From Acanthosoma haemorrhoidale (lineage: Eukaryota > Arthropoda > Insecta > Hemiptera > Acanthosomatidae): a stretch of DNA of 64,000 nt. Positions 27,601 through 39,800 of the stretch are shown piece after piece. The position numbers were made by a program, and so were the translations under genes. Positions within the stretch are counted from its first letter, which is position 1; each line of letters begins with the position of its first letter. A model generated the notes under the pieces. The model worked only from the letters and a program-made list of their open reading frames with translations, was not told where the DNA came from and did no database searches. The DNA lies in assembly GCA_930367205.1 (NCBI GenBank), contig OV884014.1, forward strand, positions 119,419,768 to 119,483,767. Reading direction: 5' to 3'.

Positions 27601-28942
27601 AAAGTTACGAGTGAATATGACATCAAATGATGTCAAATATGATAGTGTACCGCATCATTGGCACTCATTATATCACTTGATACGATCGTATGATTGAAGT
27701 CACGAGTGAGTATAACATCAAATGATGTTGAATATGATTGTATAATGTATCATTAGCACTCATTGTTTCACGTGATACGATTGTATGATTAAAGTTACAG
27801 GTGAATATAACATCAAATCATGTCGATTATGATAGTGTACCGCATCATTGGCACTCATTATATCACGTGATACTATCGTATGATTGAAGTCACGAGTGAA
27901 TATAACATCAAATGATGCTAAATATGATTGTATAGTGTATCATTAGCACTCATTGTTTCACGTGATACGATCGTATGATTAAAGTTACGAGTAAATATAA
28001 CATCAAATGATGTTGAATATGATTGTATAATGTATCATTAGCACTCATTGTTTCACGTGATACGATCGTATGATTAAAGTTACAGGTGAATATAACATCA
28101 AATGATGTCGATTATGATAGTGTACCGCATCATTGGCACTCATTATATCACGTGATACTATCGTATGATTGAAGTCACGAGTGAATATAACATCAAATGA
28201 TGTTGAATATGATTGTATAATGTATCATTAGCACTCATTGTTTCACGTGATACGATCGTATGATTAAAGTTACAGGTGAATATAACATCAAATAATGCTA
28301 AATATGATTGTATAGTGTAGCATTGACACTCATTGTATCACGAGATACGATCGTATGATTGAAGTCACGAGTGAATATAACATCAAATGATGTTGAATAT
28401 GATTGTATAATGTATCATTAGCACTCATTGTTTCACGTGATACGATCGTATGATTAAAGTTACAGGTGAATATAACATCAAATCATGTCGATTATGATAG
28501 TGTACCGCATCATTGGCACTCATTATATCACGTGATACTATCGTATGATTGAAGTCACGAGTGAATATAACATCAAATGATGCTAAATATGATTGTATAG
28601 TGTATCATTAGCACTCATTGTTTCACGTGATACGATCGTATGATTAAAGTTACGAGTAAATATAACATCAAATGATGTTGAATATGATTGTATAATGTAT
28701 CATTAGCACTCATTGTTTCACGTGATACGATCGTATGATTAAAGTTACAGGTGAATATAACATCAAATGATGTCGATTATGATAGTGTACCGCATCATTG
28801 GCACTCATTATATCACGTGATACTATCGTATAATGAAAGTTACGAGTGAATATACTATTAAATGATGTCGATTATGATAGTGTACCGCATCATTGGCACT
28901 AATTGTATCACGTGATACGATCGTATGATCAAAGCTACGAGT
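27581..28942. repeat. Sat1 block between Sat2 blocks 4 and 5
   Basis: 1362 bp, 14 monomers plus 32 bp, in the same order as 14979-16340. One private change seen is ATTGTATG for ATCGTATG at about 27780, which breaks one ACGATCGT dyad. Confidence 0.96.
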
Positions 28943-31404
28943 TAACATAATAGGGCAGGAATTATTGTACCAGCTATGAAATACGCATTTTTGTAAAATT
29001 CTACTTTTTGACGATATTTTTCTTGTTTTGGTATGAGGAAATCATAATTGTTCAGGAGCTAACGTACCAGCTATAAAATACTCTTATATGTAAAAATTTA
29101 ACTTTTCGACGATATTTTCCTTGTTTTGGTATCAGGAGAACATAATGGGGCAGGAGCTAACTTACTATCTATGAAATACGCATTTTCGAAAAATTCAACT
29201 TTTTGACGATATTTTCCTTGATTTCGTATCAGGAGAACATAAAAGAGCAGGAGCTAACGTTCCAGCTATGAAATACGCAATTTTTGTAAAAATTTGAGTT
29301 TTCGACGATATTTTCCTTGTTTTGGTATCAGGAGAACATAATGGGGCAGGAGCTAACGTACTAGCTATGAAATACGCATTTTCGAAAAATTCGACTTTTT
29401 GACGATATTTTCTTTGATTTCGTATCAGGAGAACATAAAAGAGCAGGAGCTAACGTTCCAACTATAAAATACCCATTTTTTAAAAATTTGACTTTTTGAC
29501 GATATTTTCCTTGTTTTCGTATCAGGAGAACATAATGGGGCAGAAGCTGACGTACTAGCTATGAAATACGCATTTTTTAAAAATTCGACTTTTTGACGAT
29601 ATTTTCCTGGTTTTCGTATCAGGAGAACATAATAGGGCAGGAGCTAACGTACCAGCTATGAAATACGCAATTTTTGTAAAAATTTGAGTTTTCAACGATA
29701 TTTTCCTTGTTTTGGTATCAGGAGAACATAATGGGGCAGGAGCTAACGTACTAGCTATGAAATACGCATTTTCGAAAAATTCGACTTTTTGACGATATTT
29801 TCTTTGATTTCGTATCAGGAGAACATAAAAGAGCAGGAGCTAACGTTCCAGCTATAAAATACCCATTTTTTAAAAATTCAACTTTTTGACGATATTTTCC
29901 TTGTTTTCGTATCAGGAGAACATAATAGGGCAGGAGCTAACGTACCAGCTATGAAATACGCAATTTTTGTAAAAATTTGAGTTTTCAACGATATTTTCCT
30001 TGTTTTGGTATCAGGAGAACATAATGGGGCAGGAGCTAACGTACTAGCTATGAAATACGCATTTTCGAAAAATTCGACTTTTTGACGATATTTTCTTTGA
30101 TTTCGTATCAGGAGAACATAAAAGAGCAGGAGCTAACGTTCCAGCTATAAAATACCCATTTTTTAAAAATTCAACTTTTTGACGATATTTTCCTTGTTTT
30201 CGTATCAGGAGAACATAATAGGGTTGGAGCTAACGTACCAGCTATGAAATACGCAATTTTTGTAAAAATTTGAGTTTTCGACGATATTTTCCTTGTTTTG
30301 GTATCAGGAGAACATAATGGGGCAGGAGCTAACGTACTAGCTATGAAATACGCATTTTCGAAAAATTCGACTTTTTGACGATATTTTCCTTGATTTCGTA
30401 TCAGGAGAACATAAAAGAGAAGGAGCTAACGTTCCAACTATGAAATACCCATTTTTTAAAAATTCGACTTTTTGACGATATTTTCGTATCAGGAGAACAT
30501 AATGGGGAAGGAGCTGACGTACCAGCTATGAAATACGCAATTTTTGTAAAAATTTGAGTTTTCGACGATATTTTCCTTGTTTTCGTATCAGGAGAACATA
30601 ATGGGGCAGAAGCTGACGTACTAGCTATGAAATACGCATTTTTTAAAAATTCGACTTTTTGACGATATTTTCCTGGTTTTCGTATCAGGAGAACATAATA
30701 GGGCAGGAGCTAACGTACCAGCTATGAAATACGCAATTTTTGTAAAAATTTGAGTTTTCGACGATATTTTCCTTGTTTTGGTATCAGGAGAACATAATGG
30801 GGCAGGAGCTAACGTACTAGCTATGAAATACGCATTTTCGAAAAATTCGACTTTTTGACGATATTTTCTTTGATTTCGTATCAGGAGAACATAAAAGAGC
30901 AGGAGCTGACGTACTAGCTATGAAATACGCATTTTTTAAAAATTCGACTTTTTGACGATATTTTCCTGGTTTTCGTATCAGGAGAACATAATGGGGCAGG
31001 AGCTAACGTACTAGCTATGAAATACGCATTTTTGAAAAATTCATCTTTTTGACGATATTTTTCTCGTTTTCGTATCAGGAGAACATAATAGGGCAGGAGC
31101 TAACGTACCAGCTATGAAATACGCATTTTTGTGAAAATTTGACTTTTGGACGATATTTTCCTTGTTTTCGGTATCAGGAGAACATAATGGGACAGGAGCT
31201 AACGTACTAGCTCTAAATACGCATTTTAGTAAAAATTCGACTTTTTGACGACATTTTTCTGGTTTTGGTATCAGGAGAACATAATGGGGCAGGTGCTAAC
31301 GTACAAGCTATGAAATACGCATTTTTGTAAAAATTCAACTTTTTTAAAATGTTTTCTTTGTTTTGGTATCAGGAGTACATAAAGGGGCAAGAGCTAACGT
31401 ACAA
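28943..31404. repeat. Sat2 block 5
   Basis: 2462 bp. The middle contains a 3-monomer (293-bp) tandem step marked by the private TTTTCAACGATA variant at about 29690 and 29984. The 88-bp CCTTG-less monomer appears here near 30485 in a different monomer context from blocks 1, 2 and 4, which suggests exchange between blocks. No gene is seen. Confidence 0.95.
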
Positions 31405-31424
31405 GATCATACGATCGTATGATC
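31405..31424. repeat. 20-bp palindrome at Sat2/Sat1 junction 5
   Basis: Perfect dyad as at 14979. The flanking 28-bp direct repeats are 28915-28942 and 31409-31436. Confidence 0.95.
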
Positions 31425-32766
31425 AAAGTTACGAGTGAATATGACATCAAATGATGTCAAATATGATAGTGTACCGCATCATTGGCACTCATTATATCAC
31501 TTGATACGATCGTATGATTGAAGTCACGAGTGAGTATAACATCAAATGATGTTGAATATGATTGTATAATGTATCATTAGCACTCATTGTTTCAAGTGAT
31601 ACGATCGTATGATTAAAGTTACAGGTGAATATAACATCAAATCATGTCGATTATGATAGTGTACCGCATCATTGGCACTCATTATATCACGTGATACTAT
31701 CGTATGATTGAAGTCACGAGTGAATATAACATCAAATGATGCTAAATATGATTGTATAGTGTATCATTAGCACTCATTGTTTCACGTGATACGATCGTAT
31801 GATTAAAGTTACGAGTAAATATAACATCAAATGATGTTGAATATGATTGTATAATGTATCATTAGCACTCATTGTTTCACGTGATACGATCGTATGATTA
31901 AAGTTACAGGTGAATATAACATCAAATGATGTCGATTATGATAGTGTACCGCATCATTGGCACTCATTATATCACGTGATACTATCGTATGATTGAAGTC
32001 ACGAGTGAATATAACATCAAATGATGTTGAATATGATTGTATAATGTATCATTAGCACTCATTGTTTCACGTGATACGATCGTATGATTAAAGTTACAGG
32101 TGAATATAACATCAAATAATGCTAAATATGATTGTATAGTGTAGCATTGACACTCATTGTATCACGAGATACGATCGTATGATTGAAGTCACGAGTGAAT
32201 ATAACATCAAATGATGTTGAATATGATTGTATAATGTATCATTAGCACTCATTGTTTCACGTGATACGATCGTATGATTAAAGTTACAGGTGAATATAAC
32301 ATCAAATCATGTCGATTATGATAGTGTACCGCATCATTGGCACTCATTATATCACGTGATACTATCGTATGATTGAAGTCACGAGTGAATATAACATCAA
32401 ATGATGCTAAATATGATTGTATAGTGTATCATTAGCACTCATTGTTTCACGTGATACGATCGTATGATTAAAGTTACGAGTAAATATAACATCAAATGAT
32501 GTTGAATATGATTGTATAATGTATCATTAGCACTCATTGTTTCACGTGATACGATCGTATGATTAAAGTTACAGGTGAATATAACATCAAATGATGTCGA
32601 TTATGATAGTGTACCGCATCATTGGCACTCATTATATCACGTGATACTATCGTATTATGAAAGTTACGAGTGAATATACTATTAAATGATGTCGATTATG
32701 ATAGTGTACCGCATCATTGGCACTAATTGTATCACGTGATACGATCGTATGATCAAAGCTACGAGT
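31405..32766. repeat. Sat1 block between Sat2 blocks 5 and 6
   Basis: 1362 bp, the third example of the 14-monomer plus 32-bp unit. Private differences include CAAGTGATACG at about 31593 and CGTATTATG for CGTATAATG at about 32652. Confidence 0.96.
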
Positions 32767-34454
32767 TAACATAATAGGGCAGGAATTATTGTACCAGCTA
32801 TGAAATACGCATTTTTGTAAAATTCTACTTTTTGACGATATTTTTCTTGTTTTGGTATGAGGAAATCATAATTGTTCAGGAGCTAACGTACCAGCTATAA
32901 AATACTCTTATATGTAAAAATTTAACTTTTCGACGATATTTTCCTTGTTTTGGTATCAGGAGAACATAATGGGGCAGGAGCTAACTTACTATCTATGAAA
33001 TACGCATTTTCGAAAAATTCGACTTTTTGACGATATTTTCCTTGATTTCGTATCAGGAGAACATAAAAGAGCAGGAGCTAACGTTCCAGCTATGAAATAC
33101 GCAATTTTTGTAAAAATTTGAGTTTTCGACGATATTTTCCTTGTTTTGGTATCAGGAGAACATAATGGGGCAGGAGCTAACGTACTAGCTATGAAATACG
33201 CATTTTCGAAAAATTCGACTTTTTGACGATATTTTCTTTGATTTCGTATCAGGAGAACATAAAAGAGCAGGAGCTAACGTTCCAGCTATAAAATACCCAT
33301 TTTTTAAAAATTCAACTTTTTGACGATATTTTCCTTGTTTTCGTATCAGGAGAACATAATAGGGTTGGAGCTAACGTACCAGCTATGAAATACGCAATTT
33401 TTGTAAAAATTTGAGTTTTCGACGATATTTTCCTTGTTTTGGTATCAGGAGAACATAATGGGGCAGGAGCTAACGTACTAGCTATGAAATACGCATTTTA
33501 GAAAAATTCGACTTTTTGACGATATTTTCCTTGATTTCGTATCAGGAGAACATAAAAGAGCAGGAGCTAACGTTCCAACTATAAAATACCCATTTTTTAA
33601 AAATTTGACTTTTTGACGATATTTTCCTTGTTTTCGTATCAGGAGAACATAATGGGGCAGAAGCTGACGTACTAGCTATGAAATACGCATTTTTTAAAAA
33701 TTCGACTTTTTGACGATATTTTCCTGGTTTTCGTATCAGGAGAACATAATAGGGCAGGAGCTAACGTACCAGCTATGAAATACGCAATTTTTGTAAAAAT
33801 TTGAGTTTTCGACGATATTTTCCTTGTTTTGGTATCAGGAGAACATAATGGGGCAGGAGCTAACGTACTAGCTATGAAATACGCATTTTCGAAAAATTCG
33901 ACTTTTTGACGATATTTTCTTTGATTTCGTATCAGGAGAACATAAAAGAGCAGGAGCTGACGTACTAGCTATGAAATACGCATTTTTTAAAAATTCGACT
34001 TTTTGACGATATTTTCCTGGTTTTCGTATCAGGAGAACATAATGGGGCAGGAGCTAACGTACTAGCTATGAAATACGCATTTTTGAAAAATTCAACTTTT
34101 TGACGATATTTTTCTCGTTTTCGTATCAGGAGAACATAATAGGGCAGGAGCTAACGTACCAGCTATGAAATACGCATTTTTGTAAAAATTTGACTTTTGG
34201 ACGATATTTTCTTTGTTTCGGTATCAGGAGAACATAATGGGACAGGAGCTAACGTACTAGCTCTAAATACGCATTTTAGTAAAAATTCGACTTTTTGACG
34301 ACATTTTTCTTGTTTTGGTATCAGGAGAACATAATGGGGCAGGTGCTAACGTACAAGCTATGAAATACGCATTTTTGTAAAAATTCAACTTTTTTAAAAT
34401 GTTTTCTTTGTTTTGGTATCAGGAGTACATAAAGGGGCAAGAGCTAACGTACAA
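32767..34454. repeat. Sat2 block 6
   Basis: 1688 bp, equal in length to Sat2 block 7 (41911-43598), with very few differences: CATTTTAGAAAAATTCG here against CATTTTCGAAAAATTCG there, and one base near 34105. The two blocks are a direct segmental duplication 9144 bp apart. No gene is seen. Confidence 0.95.
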
Positions 34455-34474
34455 GATCATACGATCGTATGATC
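34455..34474. repeat. 20-bp palindrome at Sat2/Sat1 junction 6
   Basis: Perfect dyad as at 14979. The flanking 28-bp direct repeats are 32739-32766 and 34459-34486. Unlike junctions 1-5, the Sat1 that follows leaves the 14-mer order after one monomer (GTGTGCCGTATCATTTGCAC). Confidence 0.95.
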
Positions 34475-36491
34475 AAAGTTACGAGTGAATATGACATCAA
34501 ATGATGTCAAATATGATAGTGTGCCGTATCATTTGCACTTATTGTATCACGTGATACAATCGTATGATTGAAGTTACAGTGAATATACTATCAAATAATG
34601 TCGATTATGACAGTGTACTGTATCATTGGCACTTATTGTATCACGTGATACGATCGTATGATTGAAGTCATGAATGAATATAACATCAAATGATGTCGAT
34701 TATGATAGCGCACCATATCATTAGCACTTATTGTATAATGTGATGTGATCGTATGATAAAAGTTACAAGTGAATATAAAATCAAATAATGTCGATTATAA
34801 TAGTATAGCACATCATTGGCACTCATTATATCACGTGATACGATCGTATGATTAAGGTTACAAGTGAATAAACTATTAAATGATGTCGAATATGATAGTG
34901 TACCGCATCATTGGCACTCATTGTTTCACGTGATACGATCGTATGATTAAAGTTACAGGTGAATATAACATCAAATGATGTCGATTATGATAGTGTACCG
35001 CATCATTGGCACTCATTATATCACTTGATACGATCGTATGATTGAAGTCACGAGTGAATATATCATCAAATGATGTTGAATATGATTGTATAATGTGTCA
35101 TTGGCAAACATTGTATCACGTGATACGATCGTATGATTAAAGTTACGAGTGAATACAACATCAAATGATGTCGATTATGATAGTGTACCGCATCATTGGC
35201 ACTCATTATATCACGTGATACGATCGTTTGATGAAAGTTACGAGTGAATATAACATCAAATGATGTTGAGTAGGATTGTATAATGTATCATTAGCACTCA
35301 TTGTTTCATGTGATACGATCGTATGATTAAAGTTACGATTGGAGATACTAATAAATGATGTTGAATATAATTGTGCACCATATCATTAGCACTTATTGTA
35401 TCATGTGATGCGATCGTATGATTAAAGTTACAAGTGAATATAACATCAAATGATGTCGATTATAATAGTGTACCGCATCATTGGCACTCATTATATCACG
35501 TGTTACTATCGTATGATTGAAGTCACGAGTGAATATTACATCAAATAATGCTAAATATGATTGTATAGTGTAGCATTGACACTCATTGTATCACGAGATA
35601 CGATCGTATGATTAAAGTCACGAGTGAATATAACATCAAATGATGTTGAATATGATTGTATAATGTATCATTAGCACTCATTGTTTCACGTGATACGATC
35701 GTATGATTAAAGTTACGAGTAAATATAACATCAAGTGATGTCGAATATGATAATGTACCGTATCATTAGCACTCATATTATCACGTGATACGATCGTATG
35801 ATGAAAGTTACGAGTGAATATAACATCAAATAATGTTGAATATGATTGTATAATGTATCATTAGCACGCATTGTTTCACGTGATACGATCGTATGATTAA
35901 AGTTACGAGTAAATATAACATCAAATGATGTCGAATATGATAATGTACCGTATCGTTAGCACTCATTGTATCACGTGATACGATCGTATGATGAAAGTTA
36001 CGAGTGAATATAACATCAAATGATGTCGATTATGATAGTGTACCTTATCATTGGCACTCATTATATCACGTGATACGATCGTATAATGAAAGTTACGAGT
36101 AAATATACTAATAAATAATGTCGATTATGATAGTGTACCGCATTATTAGCACTCATTATATCACGTGATACGATCGTATGATTGAAGTCACGAGTGAATA
36201 TAACATCAAATGATGTCAATTATGATAGTGTTCCGTATCATAAGCACTCATTGTATCACGTGATACGATCGTATGATGAAAGTTACAAGTAAATATACTA
36301 TTAAATGATGTCGATTATGACAGTGTACCGTACCATTGGCACTCATAGTATCACGTGATACGATCGTATGATTGAAGTCACGAATGAATATAACATCAAA
36401 TGATGTCGATTATGATAGTGTACCGTACCATTGGCACTCATAGTATCACGTGATACGATCGTATGATTGAAGTCAAGAGTGAATATAATAT

Positions 36492-36496
36492 CAAAT
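36492..36496. repeat. Retrotransposon target-site duplication, left
   Basis: CAAAT immediately precedes the 5' LTR and is repeated at 41352-41356. Together they restore the Sat1 phrase AATATCAAATGATGTCAATT. Confidence 0.95.
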
Positions 36497-36679
36497 TGTT
36501 ATGTATAATTAAAACTAATGACTATTTAATATAATTGAAACCCTTATATCATGTAACCATTATTTGTAACCTTGTTGTAACCTTTATATAAATATACTTC
36601 ATGTTCTCGCTCCAAGCCACGTGTTTGTTATCAATTATTTTATTACCCGTTTTTCCCCATGATTTATCTAAACATATCA
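36497..36679 (+). repeat. 5' LTR (183 bp)
   Basis: It begins TGTTATGT and ends ACATATCA, near-inverted termini with the canonical TG...CA. It is identical to the 3' LTR except for one G/A difference at 36520 (AATGACT against AATAACT at 41192). The left boundary is fixed by the Sat1 flank and the right by the match to the 3' copy. It should hold the element's promoter and polyadenylation signals; no canonical AATAAA was seen. Confidence 0.95.
36585..36594 (+). promoter_or_regulatory. TATA-like box in 5' LTR
   Basis: TATATAAATA lies mid-LTR, a usual place for the promoter of a compact LTR. Transcription would start in the following C/T-rich stretch (ACTTCATGTTCTCGCTCC). No start site was mapped. 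A CACGTG E-box follows at 36618-36623. Confidence 0.5.
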
Positions 36680-36867
36680 ATTGGCGACGAGAAAAAACTG
36701 ATTAAACTATCCGAGTTCAAGTTCGCGGACATTGCCGGTAGTTCGTATTCCTTGTATACGCGGTAAGTCGTAATTTTTACCGCGAGTGCTTTTCCGTTGT
36801 ACTTTTTCGCTGTTTTATCCGTTTTCTGTTTATTTATCGTTCGGATTAATTATCAAGATCATCAAGA
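36680..36867 (+). other. Untranslated leader of the retrotransposon
   Basis: 188 bp between LTR and start codon, containing the primer-binding site at its left end. It is likely to hold packaging signals, but no motif for this can be recognised. It is GC-richer than the surrounding satellite and shows no similarity to Sat1 or Sat2. Confidence 0.7.
36682..36691 (+). other. Candidate primer-binding site
   Basis: TGGCGACGAG starts two bases after the 5' LTR. TGG complements the CCA end of a tRNA, as expected for minus-strand priming. I could not assign the tRNA with confidence: it starts like the arginine-tRNA sites of some insect gypsy elements (TGGCGAC) but then departs. Confidence 0.7.
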
Positions 36868-39800
36868 ATGGATGCACAACAATTTCAAGAATTCATGGGT
36901 GTGCTTACATCACTTCTAAGCTCTCAAACATCAAGTAAACAAGACCCCAAGTCAGACACGAACAACCTCGCGAATGTGAGTATTTTTGAAAACTTTGATT
37001 CAAAAAAAGAGAAATTTTCATGTTATATGGAACGTTTTGAGAATTATTGCACAATGAAAAATTTAGTCGATCCCACAAAGAAAGCTCAGCTCTTGTGTGG
37101 TTCTGTGGGTAGTATACATTACAATGCACTCACCGTATTCCTAGGACCAGAAAAACCTGTCACGTCCCTTGATTATAAGACACTTGTTTCCAATCTCATG
37201 ACCATGCTGACCCCTAAACGTAGCGCAATTGTGACCCAACACTATTTCTTGAACATTACCCAGAAAGAAAATCAGTCAATTTCCGAATTTGTTGCTGCGT
37301 TACAGCGAGACATAGGAGATTGTGAATTCAAAGTAGAATGTAATTCCGACTCGTGTAAAAATTCAGAGGGGAAGAAAACAAGTATCTCGGTGAATGATAT
37401 TTTCCTCAGAGCTCAGTTCATTCGAGGATTACGTCATAACTGGATAAGGGAACAGCTTCTGCAGTCAACTGTGACTGGTTTTGATCAAATTTTAGCCAAA
37501 GCCACTGCACTAGAGGCCGCTCATATTGAGAGTGCGGAATTTTCAAAGCAGTCTAATACAGGTACTTCATCTTTCTCCAGTGACATGTATCACCTATCTG
37601 GGTCATCAAATCATCCACAAACGGATAGGGAGTCTCAATTTCGAAGAAAATCGCTAGACCGTTCGTCCAACCGCCCTGATTCTTGTAATAAATTTCATTC
37701 ATCAGGAGCCAAAAATAGATCCCACAGCCGAAGTAGAATAGATTATAAAGCATTAGGGATTCAAGACCTATGTACAAGGTGTGCTAGAAATAATCATAGA
37801 CGAGCAGACTGTCGCGTTGATTATGATAAAGTTCATTGCACGTCATGTAACCGTAAGGGACACGTTTCACGAGTTTGTATCACCACCCTGTCACAAAATA
37901 AAAACCCTAGTTACGCATCATCTGCAAATGCAATTTCTCATGTCAACGCTGAACATCAATACGGCATTTCATATCTTGTAGACCTTTTCGAAGTAAACCC
38001 CGACTCCGATAAATATATCGTTACCGTCCAAATCAATGGAAAACCCCAGCTCATGGAGGTCGATTCAGGAGCAAGATTTTCTCTCCTAAACGAGGATGAT
38101 TTTAGGAAATTGAATTTGAAACTAGAAATCCAACCAACAAATACCATTTTTCGAGCGTACTCAGGCAACGAAATTCTTCCGAGAGGAAAAGTTGAGGTAA
38201 CAGCCACATATAAAGGTAGAAAGGCGTGTGGTGACCTGTATATTGTTCCGTCTGGCCATACAGCATTGCTTGGGCGTCAATGGATTAGAGATTTAATGAT
38301 TGAATTGAGAGAAATTGATACCACCAAAAACCATATGTCAAGTGTACTTGCGGTGGGCTGTGTCGCTGCGCCTGGCGAGATAGTAGCTGAGTTCCCAACT
38401 GTCTTTACCGAGGAAGTTGGTTGCATTCCAGATTATGAAGTTAAGTTACAGCTACGACAAGGGGCAAAACCTAGTTTCACAAGAGAACGCCATTTACCTT
38501 ATGCTCTACGAGAACGTGTTGAAAAAGAATTGGATTCCCTGGAAGCTGCTGGAATAATTTCGCCGGTTACCACGAGTGATTGGGGATCTCCATTAGTTGT
38601 TATCCCAAAACCAGATGGTGGTGTACGCTTGTGCGTTGATTATAAATCAGGTATCAATGAAAGATTAATTTCAGCTAACTTTCCCATACGAAAAATAGAA
38701 GATGTGTTACACAGTCTACGCAATTCAAGGTATTTTTGTAAAATTGATTTATATAAGGCGTACTTGCATGTAAAAGTCTGTCCAGATAGTGCAATGATCC
38801 AAACCATAGCAACACACCGTGGCATGTATAGAATGAACCGCCTCAGTTTTGGCATCAAGTCTGCACCAGCCGAGTTCAATCGCATAATGTCTCAAGTTCT
38901 TCAGGGGTTGCCAAAATCAGAAGCATATTTTGACGACATAATATGCCATGGAGCAACTTTGGAAGAATGTACTCAAAATTTGCGCGCCTGCCTCAAACGT
39001 CTTGCTGACCACGACCTACATGTCAACCAAAGTAAGTGTTCTTTCTTTGAAGAAAAAATTGAGTACCTAGGTCATGTTGTGGAGCACAACCAGATTCGAA
39101 AATCCCCTGAAAAAGTTCGAGCTGTCAACAATATGCCATGCCCTAAAGATGCTGACGGAGTTCGTAGATTTCTGGGACTTCTTACATACTACTCACGATT
39201 CATTCCACAATTTTCAGCCTTGTCATTCCCCCTCCGCAGGTTGTTGCAGAACAATCAACGATTTTCATGGACAAGTGATTGTGAAGCCTCCTTTTTGAAA
39301 TTAAAGGCAGAGCTTTGTAGTGACCGCGTTCTGATTCCATTTGACCCTACTTTACCAGTCATGCTTACATGCGATGCAAGCCCAGATGGCGTTGCAGCAG
39401 TCCTAAGCCACCCCGTAGATGATACTGAAAGACCTATTGCCTATGCTTCCCGCTCACTCTCATCTTCAGAAGCTAATTATAGCCAGCTAGACAGAGAAGC
39501 TCTTGCTATTATTTTTGGTGTAAATCATTTTTATGATTATGTTTTTGGCAAACAGTTCACCCTAGTAACTGACAATCAACCACTATCAAGAATTTTTCAG
39601 CATAATAAACAATTGCCACGCATGACAAGCGCACGATTGTTGCGATACGCCTCATTCCTGTCAGGATTTGATTATAAAGTAAAATTCAAATCTGGCGAAG
39701 AAAATAAGAATGTTGATTGCCTTTCACGAGCTCCTGCTCATGCTATCCATACATCAACGGACACCTTGATGGGAGAAGAAGTTCACCAAATTTTTTCTGA

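Larger units (their letters stand above)
34455..36496. repeat. Sat1 block upstream of the retrotransposon
   Basis: Ordinary 95-bp Sat1, about 21.5 monomers, truncated at CAAAT by the retrotransposon. It has a close copy at 43599 onward (offset 9144), including the one-base-short GAAGTTACAGTGAATATAC monomer near 34570 and 43714. The second copy carries an additional 190-bp dimer at about 45510-45700. Confidence 0.96.

Noticed and set aside
13495..34454. CENP-B box
   Set aside because: I looked for the TTCG....A..CGGG pattern in both monomer types and saw none. A centromeric role remains only an inference from array structure.
36618..36623. CACGTG in the LTR matching the Sat1 dyad core
   Set aside because: The six-base word is common and the flanks differ (CCACGTGT in the LTR, TCACGTGA in Sat1). 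There is no reason to infer shared ancestry or targeting, and the insertion site CAAAT is elsewhere in the monomer.
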